A stretch of DNA of 64,000 bases, from assembly GCA_020073445.1 (NCBI GenBank), contig JAIQFE010000016.1, positions 1 through 64,000 on the forward strand, in the 5' to 3' direction. The DNA is from Terriglobia bacterium (lineage in GTDB: Bacteria > Acidobacteriota > Terriglobia > Bryobacterales > Bryobacteraceae). The translations under genes were made by a program, and so were the position numbers. The notes beneath the pieces are model-generated. The model made no database searches. It saw nothing but the letters and a program-made list of their open reading frames with translations, and was not told the DNA's origin. Position 1 is the stretch's first letter. Every line of letters starts with the position of its first letter. This document shows, piece after piece, positions 44,459-53,547 of this stretch.

Positions 44459-45688
44459 ATGCTGACGCGCCGAGTGTTTATGCGTGGCGGGGCCATGGTG
44501 ATGGCAGGCATGGGCGCGGCGCCGGCGTGGCTGGTTTGCGCCGCTGATGGGGCCGGCGGGAAACGCAAGATCCTGGTGGCGATTTTCCAACGCGGTGCGG
44601 CCGACGGCTTGAACGTCGTCGTGCCGTTCGCGGAGAAGCGCTACTACGAGTTGCGGCCGACGATCGGTATTCCGGCGCCGAGTTCCGCTAGCGGGGCAAA
44701 CGGCGCCATCGACCTGGATGGGAGATTCGCGCTGAATCCCGCTTTGCAGCCGCTCAAGGCGCTATGGGACAAGCAGCAACTCGCGATTGTCGAGGCGACG
44801 GGCTCGCCGGATCCGACGCGCTCGCATTTCGATGCGCAGGATCAGATGGAATCGGGCACGCCGGGCAAGACCAGTAGCGACGGGTGGCTCAACCGCGCGC
44901 TATCGCCGGCCGGGCCGGATACTTCGCCGGTGCGGGCGATCGCCGTGGGGGCGCAGCTGCCTCGCACGATGCGTGGAGCACGCTCGGCTGTGGCGGTGAA
45001 CGATCAGCAACTGCTCCAGAGCGGCGGCCCGGACACCAGCATCCTGGAAAGCATGTACGCGAAATCGGGCGATCAGCCGCTGGCGCGCACCGGCAACGAT
45101 GCGTTCGCGGCGCTGAAGATTATCCGCTCGATCGTGCAGCAGCCGAACGCGCCTCTTCCCGGAGGTCCGTCGAGTCCGCAATACGCTCAGGGCGGGGAAT
45201 TGGGGCGCAGTCTGCAACAGATCGCGCGGCTGATCAAAGCCGACGTGGGCGTGGAAGCGGCTTTCGCGGAGATCGGCGGCTGGGATCATCACGGGAATGA
45301 GAATCCCCAACTTTCGAATCTGCTGCGGCAGTTCGGCACGGCGCTGGCTGCATTCTCCCAGGACATGGGAGATAAGATGGCGGACATTGTGGTCGTCACC
45401 ATGTCGGAATTCGGGCGCACGGCGCAGGAGAACGGAAACGGCGGCACGGATCATGGACATGGCGACGTGATGATGGTGCTCGGCGGCGCGGTGCGCGGCG
45501 GGAAAGTCTACGGTAAGTGGCCGGGGCTCGAAAAGGAGCAGCTTTTTGAAGGCCGCGACCTCGCGGTGACGACGGACTATCGCGATGTGCTGGGCGAGCT
45601 CGTCAGCGGGCACCTGGGGCAAACGAATCTGGGGCAAGTGTTCCCGGGCTATCGTTCTGGGGAATCGCTGGGGCTGCTGCGCACGTAA
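44459..45688 (+). CDS. DUF1501 family protein
   Basis: 409 residues. The N-terminus MLTRRVFMRGGAMVMAGMGAAP has a twin arginine (RR-x-F-M) followed by a hydrophobic stretch, so Tat export is likely. Phosphatase/sulphatase-like core: VAIFQRGAADGLNVVVPF, SHFDAQDQMESGTPG, a GGWDHHGNEN loop, VVVTMSEFGRTAQENG and GTDHGHGDVMMVLGGAVRGGKVYG. DUF1501 shares the alkaline-phosphatase fold with a Zn-type site (known), but no substrate is known. It is translated with DUF1800 as a unit. Confidence 0.92.
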   Translation: MLTRRVFMRGGAMVMAGMGAAPAWLVCAADGAGGKRKILVAIFQRGAADGLNVVVPFAEKRYYELRPTIGIPAPSSASGANGAIDLDGRFALNPALQPLKALWDKQQLAIVEATGSPDPTRSHFDAQDQMESGTPGKTSSDGWLNRALSPAGPDTSPVRAIAVGAQLPRTMRGARSAVAVNDQQLLQSGGPDTSILESMYAKSGDQPLARTGNDAFAALKIIRSIVQQPNAPLPGGPSSPQYAQGGELGRSLQQIARLIKADVGVEAAFAEIGGWDHHGNENPQLSNLLRQFGTALAAFSQDMGDKMADIVVVTMSEFGRTAQENGNGGTDHGHGDVMMVLGGAVRGGKVYGKWPGLEKEQLFEGRDLAVTTDYRDVLGELVSGHLGQTNLGQVFPGYRSGESLGLLRT

Positions 45689-45704
45689 AGCGGCGTATTT
45701 GCGA

Positions 45705-45753
45705 GGCTAAAGCCCCGCGCGGGCTGAAGCCCGCCCTCCACTGGCTGAAGCCA
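45705..45753. repeat. Iterated GCTGAAGC mini-palindromes
   Basis: GGCTAAAGCC (45705-45714), GGGCTGAAGCCC (45721-45732) and TGGCTGAAGCCA (45742-45753) are each near-perfect palindromes, 16-21 bp apart, in the gap between two convergent genes. They may act as a bidirectional terminator or be part of a family of extragenic repeats. Confidence 0.55.
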
Positions 45754-45759
45754 GCCCTT

Positions 45760-45797
45760 CAGTGAAATTTACAAAGAGCAGTGAAATTTACAAAGAG
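45760..45797. repeat. Perfect 19-bp tandem duplication across a stop codon
   Basis: CAGTGAAATTTACAAAGAG occurs at 45760-45778 and again, with no gap, at 45779-45797. The second copy contains the last three codons (Phe-Ser-Leu) and stop of the xylose isomerase-like gene on the minus strand. The duplicate is downstream of the stop, so the protein is unchanged. Confidence 0.85.
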
Positions 45798-47026
45798 AAG
45801 GTCCGGCCCCGGTGCACTCCGAGCAGGATCTGAACCAGGCGGTGCGCGATCAGCTCATGCAGCGTGAGTAGCTCGCGATTCGAGGCGAAGATCGCGTCGG
45901 CATCGCGCGGATCGACCAGCGGGCCGCCGGCCTTGAGCGCGTCGGTGGCTTCTTTGATGATCGGGTCGGTCATGACCTCGCCGGCCATTTCCCAAAGCGT
46001 GATAAAACGGTCGACCGCGGTGGGGAAGCTGACTTCGAAGACGCCGAACTGGCTAGTGGTGCGCGGAGGCTTGTAATCCAAGTTGAATGGCCCGTTGTAG
46101 CCGTGGCTGCGCAGCAGGACCAGCACGTTCAGCCAATCCAGAGGATTCACCAGACCGACACCGATATCGACGTCGTGCTTGAGCCGGTAACCATCGTTGA
46201 TGTCGAAGTGGAAGAGCTTGCCGGCGACCAGTGCGCGGGCCAGGGCTGCGCGCGGCGCGGCACCCCACATGAGCTCGTGCAGGTATTCCGGATTTAGCCC
46301 GACCATCTCGGGATGCGTCAGCAATCCGGAAGCGATGAACCCGAGCATGGCGTCGCTGGTCGGCAGAAGGATCTCGGCTTGCGGCTCGAAGGGCTTGGCT
46401 TCCAGGCAATGTTTGAGCGTCTGGCGGCCGTTCTTTTGGGCGACCTCGATATCGCGATCGCAGGCGGCGTTCAGCGCCTCGGCGTACCAGCGCAGCGTTT
46501 GGGTTTCATCGATCGCGCCTTGCACGTAGTAGCCCAGCGATCCCGGCCAATAGACGGCGAAGCTCGCGCCCAGTTCGTGGCCGATGTCGACTGTATTGCG
46601 CACGCGGAACTTGGCGTATTCGCGAACCTGCGGGGCTTCGGCGGCTGGGCTCGCCGCCCACACCGCGTGATGAAACGTCTCGGCGGTGACCATCGAGCAC
46701 TTGACGCCGTTCTCGCGCAACGCCTTCAGGATCTCGGCGACGATCTCGCTTTGCCGGTCCGTGCCCATGGCGTCGGTCGGGATCACATCGGTATCGTGAG
46801 TGGTCCAGTACCCGATGCCTATCTCGGCGAACTTCCGGATGATTTCCTGGAATCCGATTTCAGGTCGCGTCGGCGCGTGGAACAGCGCATGGCCCTGGTA
46901 GGCCGCGGCCCATTGCGGTCCGGAGATGAAGTATTTTCGGCGAGTCTCGGGACTGTAAGCTCCGCCGCACGCCTTCATAAGGCGCGAAACGAGGGCTTGC
47001 TGTTGGTTTTCGAGAATGGGATTCAT
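45788..47026 (-). CDS. xylA: Xylose isomerase
   Basis: 412 residues from ATG 47026, which overlaps the stop of the uronate isomerase gene (ATGA). TIM barrel with the class I xylose isomerase residues all visible: YWTTHDTDVIPTDA (first His/Asp), LEAKPFEPQAEILLPT (metal Glu and Lys), VGLNPEYLHELMWG (Glu), KLFHFDINDGYRLKHDVDIGVG (Asp cluster) and LDYKPPRT (last Asp). It converts D-xylose to D-xylulose. The opposite-facing gene pair at 48230 encodes xylulokinase and a transporter, so the locus forms a sugar pathway. A divergent Ser/Thr-rich C-terminus ends RGRTFSL. Confidence 0.88.
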   Translation of the reverse strand: MNPILENQQQALVSRLMKACGGAYSPETRRKYFISGPQWAAAYQGHALFHAPTRPEIGFQEIIRKFAEIGIGYWTTHDTDVIPTDAMGTDRQSEIVAEILKALRENGVKCSMVTAETFHHAVWAASPAAEAPQVREYAKFRVRNTVDIGHELGASFAVYWPGSLGYYVQGAIDETQTLRWYAEALNAACDRDIEVAQKNGRQTLKHCLEAKPFEPQAEILLPTSDAMLGFIASGLLTHPEMVGLNPEYLHELMWGAAPRAALARALVAGKLFHFDINDGYRLKHDVDIGVGLVNPLDWLNVLVLLRSHGYNGPFNLDYKPPRTTSQFGVFEVSFPTAVDRFITLWEMAGEVMTDPIIKEATDALKAGGPLVDPRDADAIFASNRELLTLHELIAHRLVQILLGVHRGRTFSL

Positions 47027-48201
47027 CGTGATGTCCAATTTTGAAAATTCGTCCGGAACAAACGCTGTACGTCGCGTTCGATATCGGCGCGCGTGACCGA
47101 GCGGCCGTCTTCCGCGAGCAGCTGGTAGGTTTTCGCCAGGACAGGAGCCAGCGTCCGGCGGGTGTTGCGCCACTTGTAGATCACTTGTTCCAGGATCCTT
47201 GCGTCGGAATGCTGTGGGATGAAGCTTGTTCCGAGCATTTCCAGGCGCTCGCGCGTGATTTCTTCCAGCATGGACGGATTGTTGAGGAACCACCAGCAGC
47301 CGAACGGCATGAGATTGGCGAACTTGCGAGCATACACGCACAGCTCGTGCTGATTCTCGCGGCTGAGGACACTCACCAGGAAGCGATTGTCGGGGAACTC
47401 GCGGCAAAGAGTCTCGATCGAGCGCAAGTCGGCGCGGCCGGATGCATCGCCGGCCAGGCGTAACGCCGGATTCACTTGGCGCCGAACGCCGATCATCAGG
47501 GAGAGCGGGATGTTCAGATCGCGGCAGGCGGGCAATACGGCCCCGGTCAGAAGCTGATTGCGGCGGTCATTCGCCGGGAACTGGAACGAATCGGGCAAGG
47601 ACACCGCCATATAAACAGCGCGCATCCGGGTGGCCCAGCCTTCGAGAAATCGCCGGGCTTCCGCCGGTTTGTGGGCCGTCTCCTGGTTGAGAAGGCGATC
47701 GAGGCGCAGCGAAGCTTGAAAACGTTTGTCGGAGGCGACATCGTTCCATCGCGGAGACTCTTCGGGATCGAGAGGATCATTGGTCATGACCACCGATTCG
47801 ATTCCGGCCAGCTTGAACACGCGCGCGAGGTGATCCGGCAGATTCTGTTCGCGAAAGAATTCGCGATAGGGTGCAAGTGTGCGCGCAGAGGTATCCAGCC
47901 CAAGTGCGTCCAGAACCGCGATCACGCCGCGAGTCGCCTCGGAGATCGGATTGTTCACCAAGAATAACGTTTTCCAGACGAGGTCGGCGCGCTGGGCCAG
48001 ACTGAGTGCCCAGTACGCTTCGGGACGGATGGGGGCGGAACGAAATAGCTCAGCCTCCAGGTAATGATAGGTGAGCAGGTGATCGATGCCCCAGAGTCCC
48101 AGGCTCCCGAAGCCCGGCGCGAACAGGTGTGTATGAATATCGATGACTTGCGTGGACGCGAGTACTTCCGCGACCATCGCCTCCAGGACCGTCTCGACCA
48201 T
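47023..48201 (-). CDS. Uronate (glucuronate) isomerase-like amidohydrolase
   Basis: 392 residues from ATG 48201. VIDIHTHLFAPGFGSL carries the HTH metal site. A distant family member by the LRLAGDASGRADL segment and NPSMLEEITRERLEML near the C-terminus, where UxaC-type enzymes have their conserved arginine/tryptophan regions. Metal-dependent TIM barrel; likely glucuronate to fructuronate or a related uronate. First gene of an operon with xylose isomerase, which fits degradation of glucuronoxylan (xylose plus glucuronate), inferred from context. Sequence divergence from classical UxaC is high, so the substrate is not certain. Confidence 0.75.
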   Translation of the reverse strand: MVETVLEAMVAEVLASTQVIDIHTHLFAPGFGSLGLWGIDHLLTYHYLEAELFRSAPIRPEAYWALSLAQRADLVWKTLFLVNNPISEATRGVIAVLDALGLDTSARTLAPYREFFREQNLPDHLARVFKLAGIESVVMTNDPLDPEESPRWNDVASDKRFQASLRLDRLLNQETAHKPAEARRFLEGWATRMRAVYMAVSLPDSFQFPANDRRNQLLTGAVLPACRDLNIPLSLMIGVRRQVNPALRLAGDASGRADLRSIETLCREFPDNRFLVSVLSRENQHELCVYARKFANLMPFGCWWFLNNPSMLEEITRERLEMLGTSFIPQHSDARILEQVIYKWRNTRRTLAPVLAKTYQLLAEDGRSVTRADIERDVQRLFRTNFQNWTSR

Positions 48202-48229
48202 TAGATTTAATGGTAGTCTGCCAACAGTT

Positions 48230-49720
48230 ATGTATTGGATGGGAGTGGATGTCGGAACGGGTGGGACCCGTGCGTTGCTGGTGGATGCGGGGGGCAGAGA
48301 AGTCGCGGCGGTCACGGCTCCGCATGAAGACATGCGCATGGAGCAGCCGTTGTGGGCGGAGCAGCGTCCGCAAGACTGGTCGCAGGCGGCGGTGCAGGCG
48401 ATCCGGGGTGCGCTCGCGAAAGCCGGGGCGAGCGGGGATGATGTGCGCGGCGTCGGAATGTCCGGCCAAATGCACGGCCTGGTGATTCTGGATCGCGACA
48501 ACGCCGTGATTCGGCCCGCGCTGATCTGGTGCGATCAGCGTAGCCAGCCCCAGGTCGATTTCATCAATGCGAAGCTCGGCAAGGACAAGGTGCTGGAGTA
48601 CACGGCGAATCCGGTCTTGACGGGATTTACTCTGCCCAAGCTGTTGTGGGTCCGCGATCATGAGCCTCGGCAATTCGAGCGCGTCCGACAGATGCTGCTG
48701 CCGAAAGACTACGTTCGCTTTACGCTCACCGGCGAATTTGCGTCGGAAGTTTCGGACGCGTCCGGCACGGCGGTGTTCGATGTGATCCGGCGGCGGTGGT
48801 CGCACGAAATGATGGACGGGTTGGGCTTGGATCGCGGCATTCTTCCGACATGTTACGAATCTTCTGAAATCAGCGGCGCGATCTCGGCGCAGGCGGCTGC
48901 TCTTACGGGACTCAAGGCTGGCACGCCGGTAGTTGGCGGGGGCGGCGATCAGGCGGCGAGCGCGGTGGGCAACGGCATCGTCGAGCCGGGCGTGGTTTCG
49001 TGCACCCTGGGGACGTCGGGCGTGGTGTTCGCACACATGGAAAAGGTCGCGTACGATCCGCAGGGGCGCGTGCACACCTTCTGCCATGCAGTTCGCGATA
49101 AGTGGCACGTCATGGGGGTGACGCAAGGCGCGGGCTTGAGTCTGCAATGGTTGCGGAACCAGTTAGTGCCGGGAGCGGCGTACGATGCGCTTACCGAAGA
49201 GGCGGCGACGGCGCCCGCCGGATCCCAGGGGCTGTACTGGTTGCCATACCTGATGGGCGAACGCACTCCTCATCTGGATGCGCAGGCGCGAGGCGGGTGG
49301 ATCGGCCTCACGGCCAAGCATACGCGCGCGGACTTGATCCGAGCCGTGATCGAAGGGGTCTCTTACAGCCAGAAGGATTGTCTGGATGTAGTCGAGCAGC
49401 TGGGTGTCGCGGTGTCGTCGGTGCGCGCGTCGGGAGGCGGCGCGCGTAGCCTGTTCTGGCGGCAGATTCTGGCGGACGTGTTCGGGAAAAGGGTCGCGCG
49501 CCTGGAAACGCAGGAAGGCTCGGCTTATGGAGCGGCCTTACTGGCGATGGTCGGGACTGGTGAGTACGCTTCGGTTCCCGAAGCCTGCGGGTCGACGATT
49601 CGGGAAGCAGATTCGGTAGAACCTCGCGCCGCGGAATCCGCTGTGTATGCGCGGGCGCACGAGGTGTATCGTGCGCTGTATCCGGCGTTGCAGCCGCTGT
49701 ACGGGCGAATGGCGTGCTGA
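48230..49720 (+). CDS. xylB: Xylulokinase
   Basis: 496 residues from ATG 48230 (MYWMGVDVGTGGTRALLVD), the FGGY-kinase ATPase start. GVGMSGQMHGLV (about 80-90), LIWCDQR, GGGGDQAASAVGNGI and SCTLGTSGVV phosphate loop, with ASGGGARSLFWRQILADVFG near 420. It phosphorylates D-xylulose to D-xylulose 5-phosphate. Divergent from the isomerase operon across only 28 bp, so the two transcripts must share or interlock promoters. The MFS gene starts inside its last codons (7-nt overlap). Confidence 0.93.
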   Translation: MYWMGVDVGTGGTRALLVDAGGREVAAVTAPHEDMRMEQPLWAEQRPQDWSQAAVQAIRGALAKAGASGDDVRGVGMSGQMHGLVILDRDNAVIRPALIWCDQRSQPQVDFINAKLGKDKVLEYTANPVLTGFTLPKLLWVRDHEPRQFERVRQMLLPKDYVRFTLTGEFASEVSDASGTAVFDVIRRRWSHEMMDGLGLDRGILPTCYESSEISGAISAQAAALTGLKAGTPVVGGGGDQAASAVGNGIVEPGVVSCTLGTSGVVFAHMEKVAYDPQGRVHTFCHAVRDKWHVMGVTQGAGLSLQWLRNQLVPGAAYDALTEEAATAPAGSQGLYWLPYLMGERTPHLDAQARGGWIGLTAKHTRADLIRAVIEGVSYSQKDCLDVVEQLGVAVSSVRASGGGARSLFWRQILADVFGKRVARLETQEGSAYGAALLAMVGTGEYASVPEACGSTIREADSVEPRAAESAVYARAHEVYRALYPALQPLYGRMAC

Positions 49721-50940
49721 TACAAGTGAAGTCTGCCTATCGCTGGCGTATCTGCGCTCTGCTGTTTTTTGCCACCACCATCAACTATGTCGACCGGCAG
49801 GTGCTGGGCGTGCTCGCGCCGTACTTGCAGTCCATCATCGGCTGGAACGAGATTCAATACGGCTACATCGTGACGTCGTTCCAAGCCGCCTACGCTGTCG
49901 GGCTGCTGGTTGCCGGCGGCGTGATCGACCGGCTAGGCACGCGGATCGGATACGCCATTTCGATCGCGATCTGGAGCCTGGCGGCGATGAGCCATGCGCT
50001 GGTGCAAACGGTGGTGGGGTTCGCCATCGCGCGTTTCGCCCTGGGCCTAGGGGAGGCGGGCAATTTCCCTGCTGCCATCAAGACCGTGGCCGAGTGGTTC
50101 CCGCGCAAGGATCGCGCGCTGGCAACCGGCATCTTCAATTCGGGATCGAACGTGGGCGCGATTGTCGCGCCGCTGGTGGTGCCGTGGATCACGCTGCGGC
50201 TCGGCTGGCATTGGGCGTTCCTGTTCACTGGATTCCTGAGCGCGACATGGCTGATCGCGTGGCTGAAGATCTACCGTCCGGGATCGACGCCGATCCAAGA
50301 CGACGAAGCGGAGTCGGCGTCGAAAATCCCCTGGGCGCATCTGCTCGGTTACCGGCAGACGTGGGCGTTCCTGCTCGGCAAATTTATCACCGATCCCGTG
50401 CTGTGGTTCATGATATTTTGGCTGCCGAAATTCCTTAACAGCGAATATGGGCTCACGCTTACCGATCTAGGTCCGCCCTTGGTTGCTATCTACGTTATGG
50501 CCGATCTCGGAAGTATCTCGGGTGGATGGATCTCGTCGTTATTTCTGAAGCGTGGCTGGAGTGCGAATCGTGCCCGGAAGTCCGCCATGCTGATTTGCGC
50601 CTGCCTTGTGGTCCCGATCCTATTTGCGGCCCAGGCACGGAACTTATGGGTCGCAGTGGGCCTGATCGGAATGGCCGCCGCAGCGCACCAAGGCTGGTCA
50701 GTGAACCTCTTTACAATGGTCTCGGACACGTTCCCACGCCGCGCCGTCGGCTCCGTGGTGGGAATCGGCGGGTTTGGAGGCGCGGTAGCGGGCATGCTGA
50801 TCGCGACCTTTACCGGATTCCTATTACAGTTCACCGGCAGTTACGTGCCTTTGTTCGCAATGGCCAGCTCCGCGTATTTATTGGCGCTGCTGGCGATTCA
50901 TATCCTGGTGCCGAAGTTGGAGCCGGCCGATATCGGTTAG
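49714..50940 (+). CDS. MFS transporter, hexuronate (ExuT)-like, ACS family
   Basis: 408 residues from GTG 49714, overlapping the xylulokinase end. Helix 1 TTINYVDRQVLGVLAPYLQ, loop after helix 2 GGVIDRLGTRIGYA, and FALGLGEAGNFPAAIKTVAEWFP in helix 4 are the ACS/ExuT signature. About 12 segments. It would import a uronate or sugar acid by proton symport, fitting the uronate isomerase opposite. Its stop overlaps by three bases the stop of the small Cys-rich gene. Confidence 0.92.
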   Translation: MLIQVKSAYRWRICALLFFATTINYVDRQVLGVLAPYLQSIIGWNEIQYGYIVTSFQAAYAVGLLVAGGVIDRLGTRIGYAISIAIWSLAAMSHALVQTVVGFAIARFALGLGEAGNFPAAIKTVAEWFPRKDRALATGIFNSGSNVGAIVAPLVVPWITLRLGWHWAFLFTGFLSATWLIAWLKIYRPGSTPIQDDEAESASKIPWAHLLGYRQTWAFLLGKFITDPVLWFMIFWLPKFLNSEYGLTLTDLGPPLVAIYVMADLGSISGGWISSLFLKRGWSANRARKSAMLICACLVVPILFAAQARNLWVAVGLIGMAAAAHQGWSVNLFTMVSDTFPRRAVGSVVGIGGFGGAVAGMLIATFTGFLLQFTGSYVPLFAMASSAYLLALLAIHILVPKLEPADIG

Positions 50941-51143
50941 GTATCAGCCGGTTTTTGTTGATAACCGGGGCAACTTAATACCGGCAGACGAGGGTACTTC
51001 GCAAAGCGGGGATCCGTCGCCGACAGCCGGCAAAGATAAAAGACGCTTCCCCGGTCGGAGCGAATGATTCGAGCGTGCTCACAATCGGAGCAAAGACCAA
51101 CCGAGTTCAGGCCGCTTTCGTGTTCGCTTTGCGGGCCGCCCAT
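50937..51143 (-). CDS. Small Cys-rich (zinc-ribbon-like) protein
   Basis: The conserved core is CSDCEHARIIRSDRGSVF, then C near 50, DPRFAKYPRLPVLSCPGY. Four cysteines (CxxC plus two) predict a zinc site. I recall tiny acidobacterial proteins with the same RGS.F..C..S..DPRF.KYP.LPV..C.GY pattern. The start is uncertain: ATG 51143 (68 aa, inside the end of the neighbouring gene), or CTG 51110, whose CTGA overlaps that gene's stop and leaves 57 aa. Either way it overlaps the next gene upstream. Function unknown. Confidence 0.6.
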   Translation of the reverse strand: MGGPQSEHESGLNSVGLCSDCEHARIIRSDRGSVFYLCRLSATDPRFAKYPRLPVLSCPGYQQKPADT

Positions 51144-51388
51144 CGCTTGCGTTGTGCTTCGGCCATCTTCTTGCGGGTCGCCGCGCTGAACCGGCGTCCT
51201 TTTTTGGGCTCGAGTGACTCGCTGGGGCCAGAGGAACCGGCTTCCGCTTTTACACTTGCCAACCACTTGGGAGGCCGGCCGCGGCGTTTGGTCATGCTGC
51301 CGACGGCGAGCCGTTCTACGGTCAAAATCGCCTCCTCGAGGCGTTCTTTCTCAGAGCGAAGCTCCGCGAGAATGCTAAGAATATCCAT
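51107..51388 (-). CDS. Small basic protein with AT-hook-like motif
   Basis: 93 residues. An N-terminal coiled-coil-like helix (MDILSILAELRSEKERLEEAI), then KRRGRPPKWL, an AT-hook (RGRP core), then KKGRRFSAATRKKMAEAQRKRWAARKA, a Lys/Arg-rich tail with a KKMAEAQRKRWA motif. Probably DNA-binding, nucleoid-associated; short proteins of this build recur in Acidobacteria (recalled). It overlaps the Cys-rich gene at its end, so the two are likely translationally coupled. Confidence 0.65.
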   Translation of the reverse strand: MDILSILAELRSEKERLEEAILTVERLAVGSMTKRRGRPPKWLASVKAEAGSSGPSESLEPKKGRRFSAATRKKMAEAQRKRWAARKANTKAA

Positions 51389-51435
51389 GAGGATCTAGTA
51401 TTACACGATTTGTGTCAACATTGACTGGAGTTGCT

Positions 51436-53538
51436 ATGAATCGATCACTCTGGTTGTCGACGGTGGCCGCGAGCGCAGTTTTTGCACAGGCAGGCTTTGC
51501 CCAAACAATGCCGCAGGCCGAAGCTGGACGGGCCCTCTTCCAATCTCGATGCGCCAGTTGTCATGCGACCGATTTGGGCGGCGGAGAAGGCCCTCAGCTG
51601 GCCGGAGCCAACTTCATCGTTGGTTGGGGAACGCGCACCGCGCGCGAGTTGGTGAATACCATCCGCACGACGATGCCTCCTGGAAATCCGGGCAGCCTGG
51701 ACGACGCCGCCTCGGTCAATCTGGCGGCGTTCATACTGGCCGCAAATGGGGCTCCCCTTGGTGCCGGGCCGGGCGATCAGGCGCTGACTGCCGCGTCTTC
51801 ATTTGCGATCCGTTCGGTGGCAACCGGGCGGCCGGCGATCGCCCTGCAAGAGGGAGGACAGGCGGCGGCCGCTGTTTCGGGGCCCAAAGGCATCACCGTC
51901 ACAGGTGAAGTGAAGAACTATACTCCGGTGACCGACGCGATGCTGCGCGATCCGGATCCGGGTGACTGGCTGATGATTCGCAGGAATTACCAAGCCTGGA
52001 GCAACAGCCCGCTCACGCAAATCAACACGGGCAACGTGAAGCAACTGCAACTGGTGTGGTCGTGGGCGATGAACGACAGCACTGCCGCGAACGAGCCCAC
52101 GCCCATTGTTCACAACGGCGTCATGTTCCTGGCCAACCCCGGAAACATCGTCCAGGCTCTGGACGCGCGCACCGGCGAACTGATCTGGGAAAACCGGATT
52201 GGTCCGGATCTCTCGAACGGGTTAGGCGCCATTCGCAGTCTCGCGCTCTATCAGGACAAGGTGTACCTCACGACTACCGACGTACGGCTGCTGGCGCTCG
52301 AAGCGCGCAACGGCAGAGTCGTCTGGGAAACGCGGATCGCCGACCCGGCGAAAGGTTACGGGAACACCAGCGGTCCGCTGATCGTCCAGGGCAAGGTTAT
52401 CCAAGGTATGGGCGGCTGCGATCGCTACAAGGAAACAGGCTGCTTCATCAGCGCCTACGACGCGCAAACCGGCAAGCAGCTCTGGAAATTCGAAACGGTC
52501 GCGCGCGAGGGGACTCCAGGCGGCGACACCTGGGGCAAACTGTCCAACATGTTGCGCGCGGGTGGCGATACATGGATTACAGGCAGCTACGATCCGGTGC
52601 TGGATCTCCTCTATTGGGGCGTGGCGCAGCCGAAGCCGTGGATGCGCGCCATCCGCAATACGAATGGCAACGCGCTGTACACCGGGTCGACACTCGCGTT
52701 GAGGCCGAAGGATGGATCGCTGGCGTGGTATTTCCAGCATGTCCCCGGCGAATCGCTCGATCTGGACACGGTCTATGAGCGGGTCCTGGTGGATGCAGGC
52801 GGACAGAATCTGGTGTTCACCATCGGCAAGGACGGCATCCTGTGGAAGCTCGATCGCAAGTCCGGCAAGTTTCTCGACTATAAGGAGACGGTCTACCAGA
52901 ATGTCTTCGACAGTATAGATAAGAAGACCGGCGAGGTCCATTACCGCAACGATATTGTCGAGCAGAGTCCGGAAACATGGGTGGCGTCGTGTCCCTCGAC
53001 TGAAGGCGGACATAACTGGCAGGCGATGAGCTATCACCCCGGCACGGCGCAGCTCATCATTCCGCTTAGCCAGACGTGCATGGAGATGTTCGGGCGTAAG
53101 ACGGATTTTCAGGAAGGCGCGGGCGGCACCTCGGCCAACCGGCGCTTTTTCGAGATGCCCGGGTCGGGGGGCAATGTCGGCAAGCTCGCGGCGTATGACG
53201 TAAACACCATGAAGGAAGTATGGAAGGTGACGCAGCGCGCGCCATTTCTTACCGCGGTGTTATCAACTGGTGGGGGCGTGGCCTTCGTCGGCGATCTGGA
53301 CCGTGTGTTTCATGCAGTCGATGTGAAGACCGGCGCAGAGTTGTGGCGAACCCGCCTGCCGACTTCGGTGCAGGGTTTCCCGGTGTCGTTTACCGTAGGC
53401 GGCAAGCAGTACATCGCCGTGACCACGGGCTTAAACGGCGGCAGTCCGCGGCAGGTGCCGGCCGTTGTCACGCCGGACGTTCATCATCCGGCCAACGGGA
53501 ACGCGCTGTACGTTTTCGCGTTGCCCGACACGAAGTAA
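51436..53538 (+). CDS. PQQ-dependent alcohol dehydrogenase with N-terminal cytochrome c
   Basis: 700 residues from ATG 51436. Signal peptide about 1-23 (ending AGFA-QT). Cytochrome c domain about 25-115 with CASCH, GPQLAG and MPPG. A quinoprotein propeller follows from about 165: [21 protein letters not shown] is the classical methanol/ethanol dehydrogenase opening, then [38 protein letters not shown] and W-motif repeats to the end. Cys pairs in [12 protein letters not shown] replace the adjacent Cys-Cys disulphide of methanol dehydrogenase. It oxidises a primary alcohol with PQQ and passes electrons to its own haem. The cytochrome is at the N-terminus, where type II alcohol dehydrogenases carry it at the C-terminus. 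Confidence 0.9.
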   Translation: MNRSLWLSTVAASAVFAQAGFAQTMPQAEAGRALFQSRCASCHATDLGGGEGPQLAGANFIVGWGTRTARELVNTIRTTMPPGNPGSLDDAASVNLAAFILAANGAPLGAGPGDQALTAASSFAIRSVATGRPAIALQEGGQAAAAVSGPKGITVTGEVKNYTPVTDAMLRDPDPGDWLMIRRNYQAWSNSPLTQINTGNVKQLQLVWSWAMNDSTAANEPTPIVHNGVMFLANPGNIVQALDARTGELIWENRIGPDLSNGLGAIRSLALYQDKVYLTTTDVRLLALEARNGRVVWETRIADPAKGYGNTSGPLIVQGKVIQGMGGCDRYKETGCFISAYDAQTGKQLWKFETVAREGTPGGDTWGKLSNMLRAGGDTWITGSYDPVLDLLYWGVAQPKPWMRAIRNTNGNALYTGSTLALRPKDGSLAWYFQHVPGESLDLDTVYERVLVDAGGQNLVFTIGKDGILWKLDRKSGKFLDYKETVYQNVFDSIDKKTGEVHYRNDIVEQSPETWVASCPSTEGGHNWQAMSYHPGTAQLIIPLSQTCMEMFGRKTDFQEGAGGTSANRRFFEMPGSGGNVGKLAAYDVNTMKEVWKVTQRAPFLTAVLSTGGGVAFVGDLDRVFHAVDVKTGAELWRTRLPTSVQGFPVSFTVGGKQYIAVTTGLNGGSPRQVPAVVTPDVHHPANGNALYVFALPDTK

Positions 53539-53547
53539 GAGGTGTAC

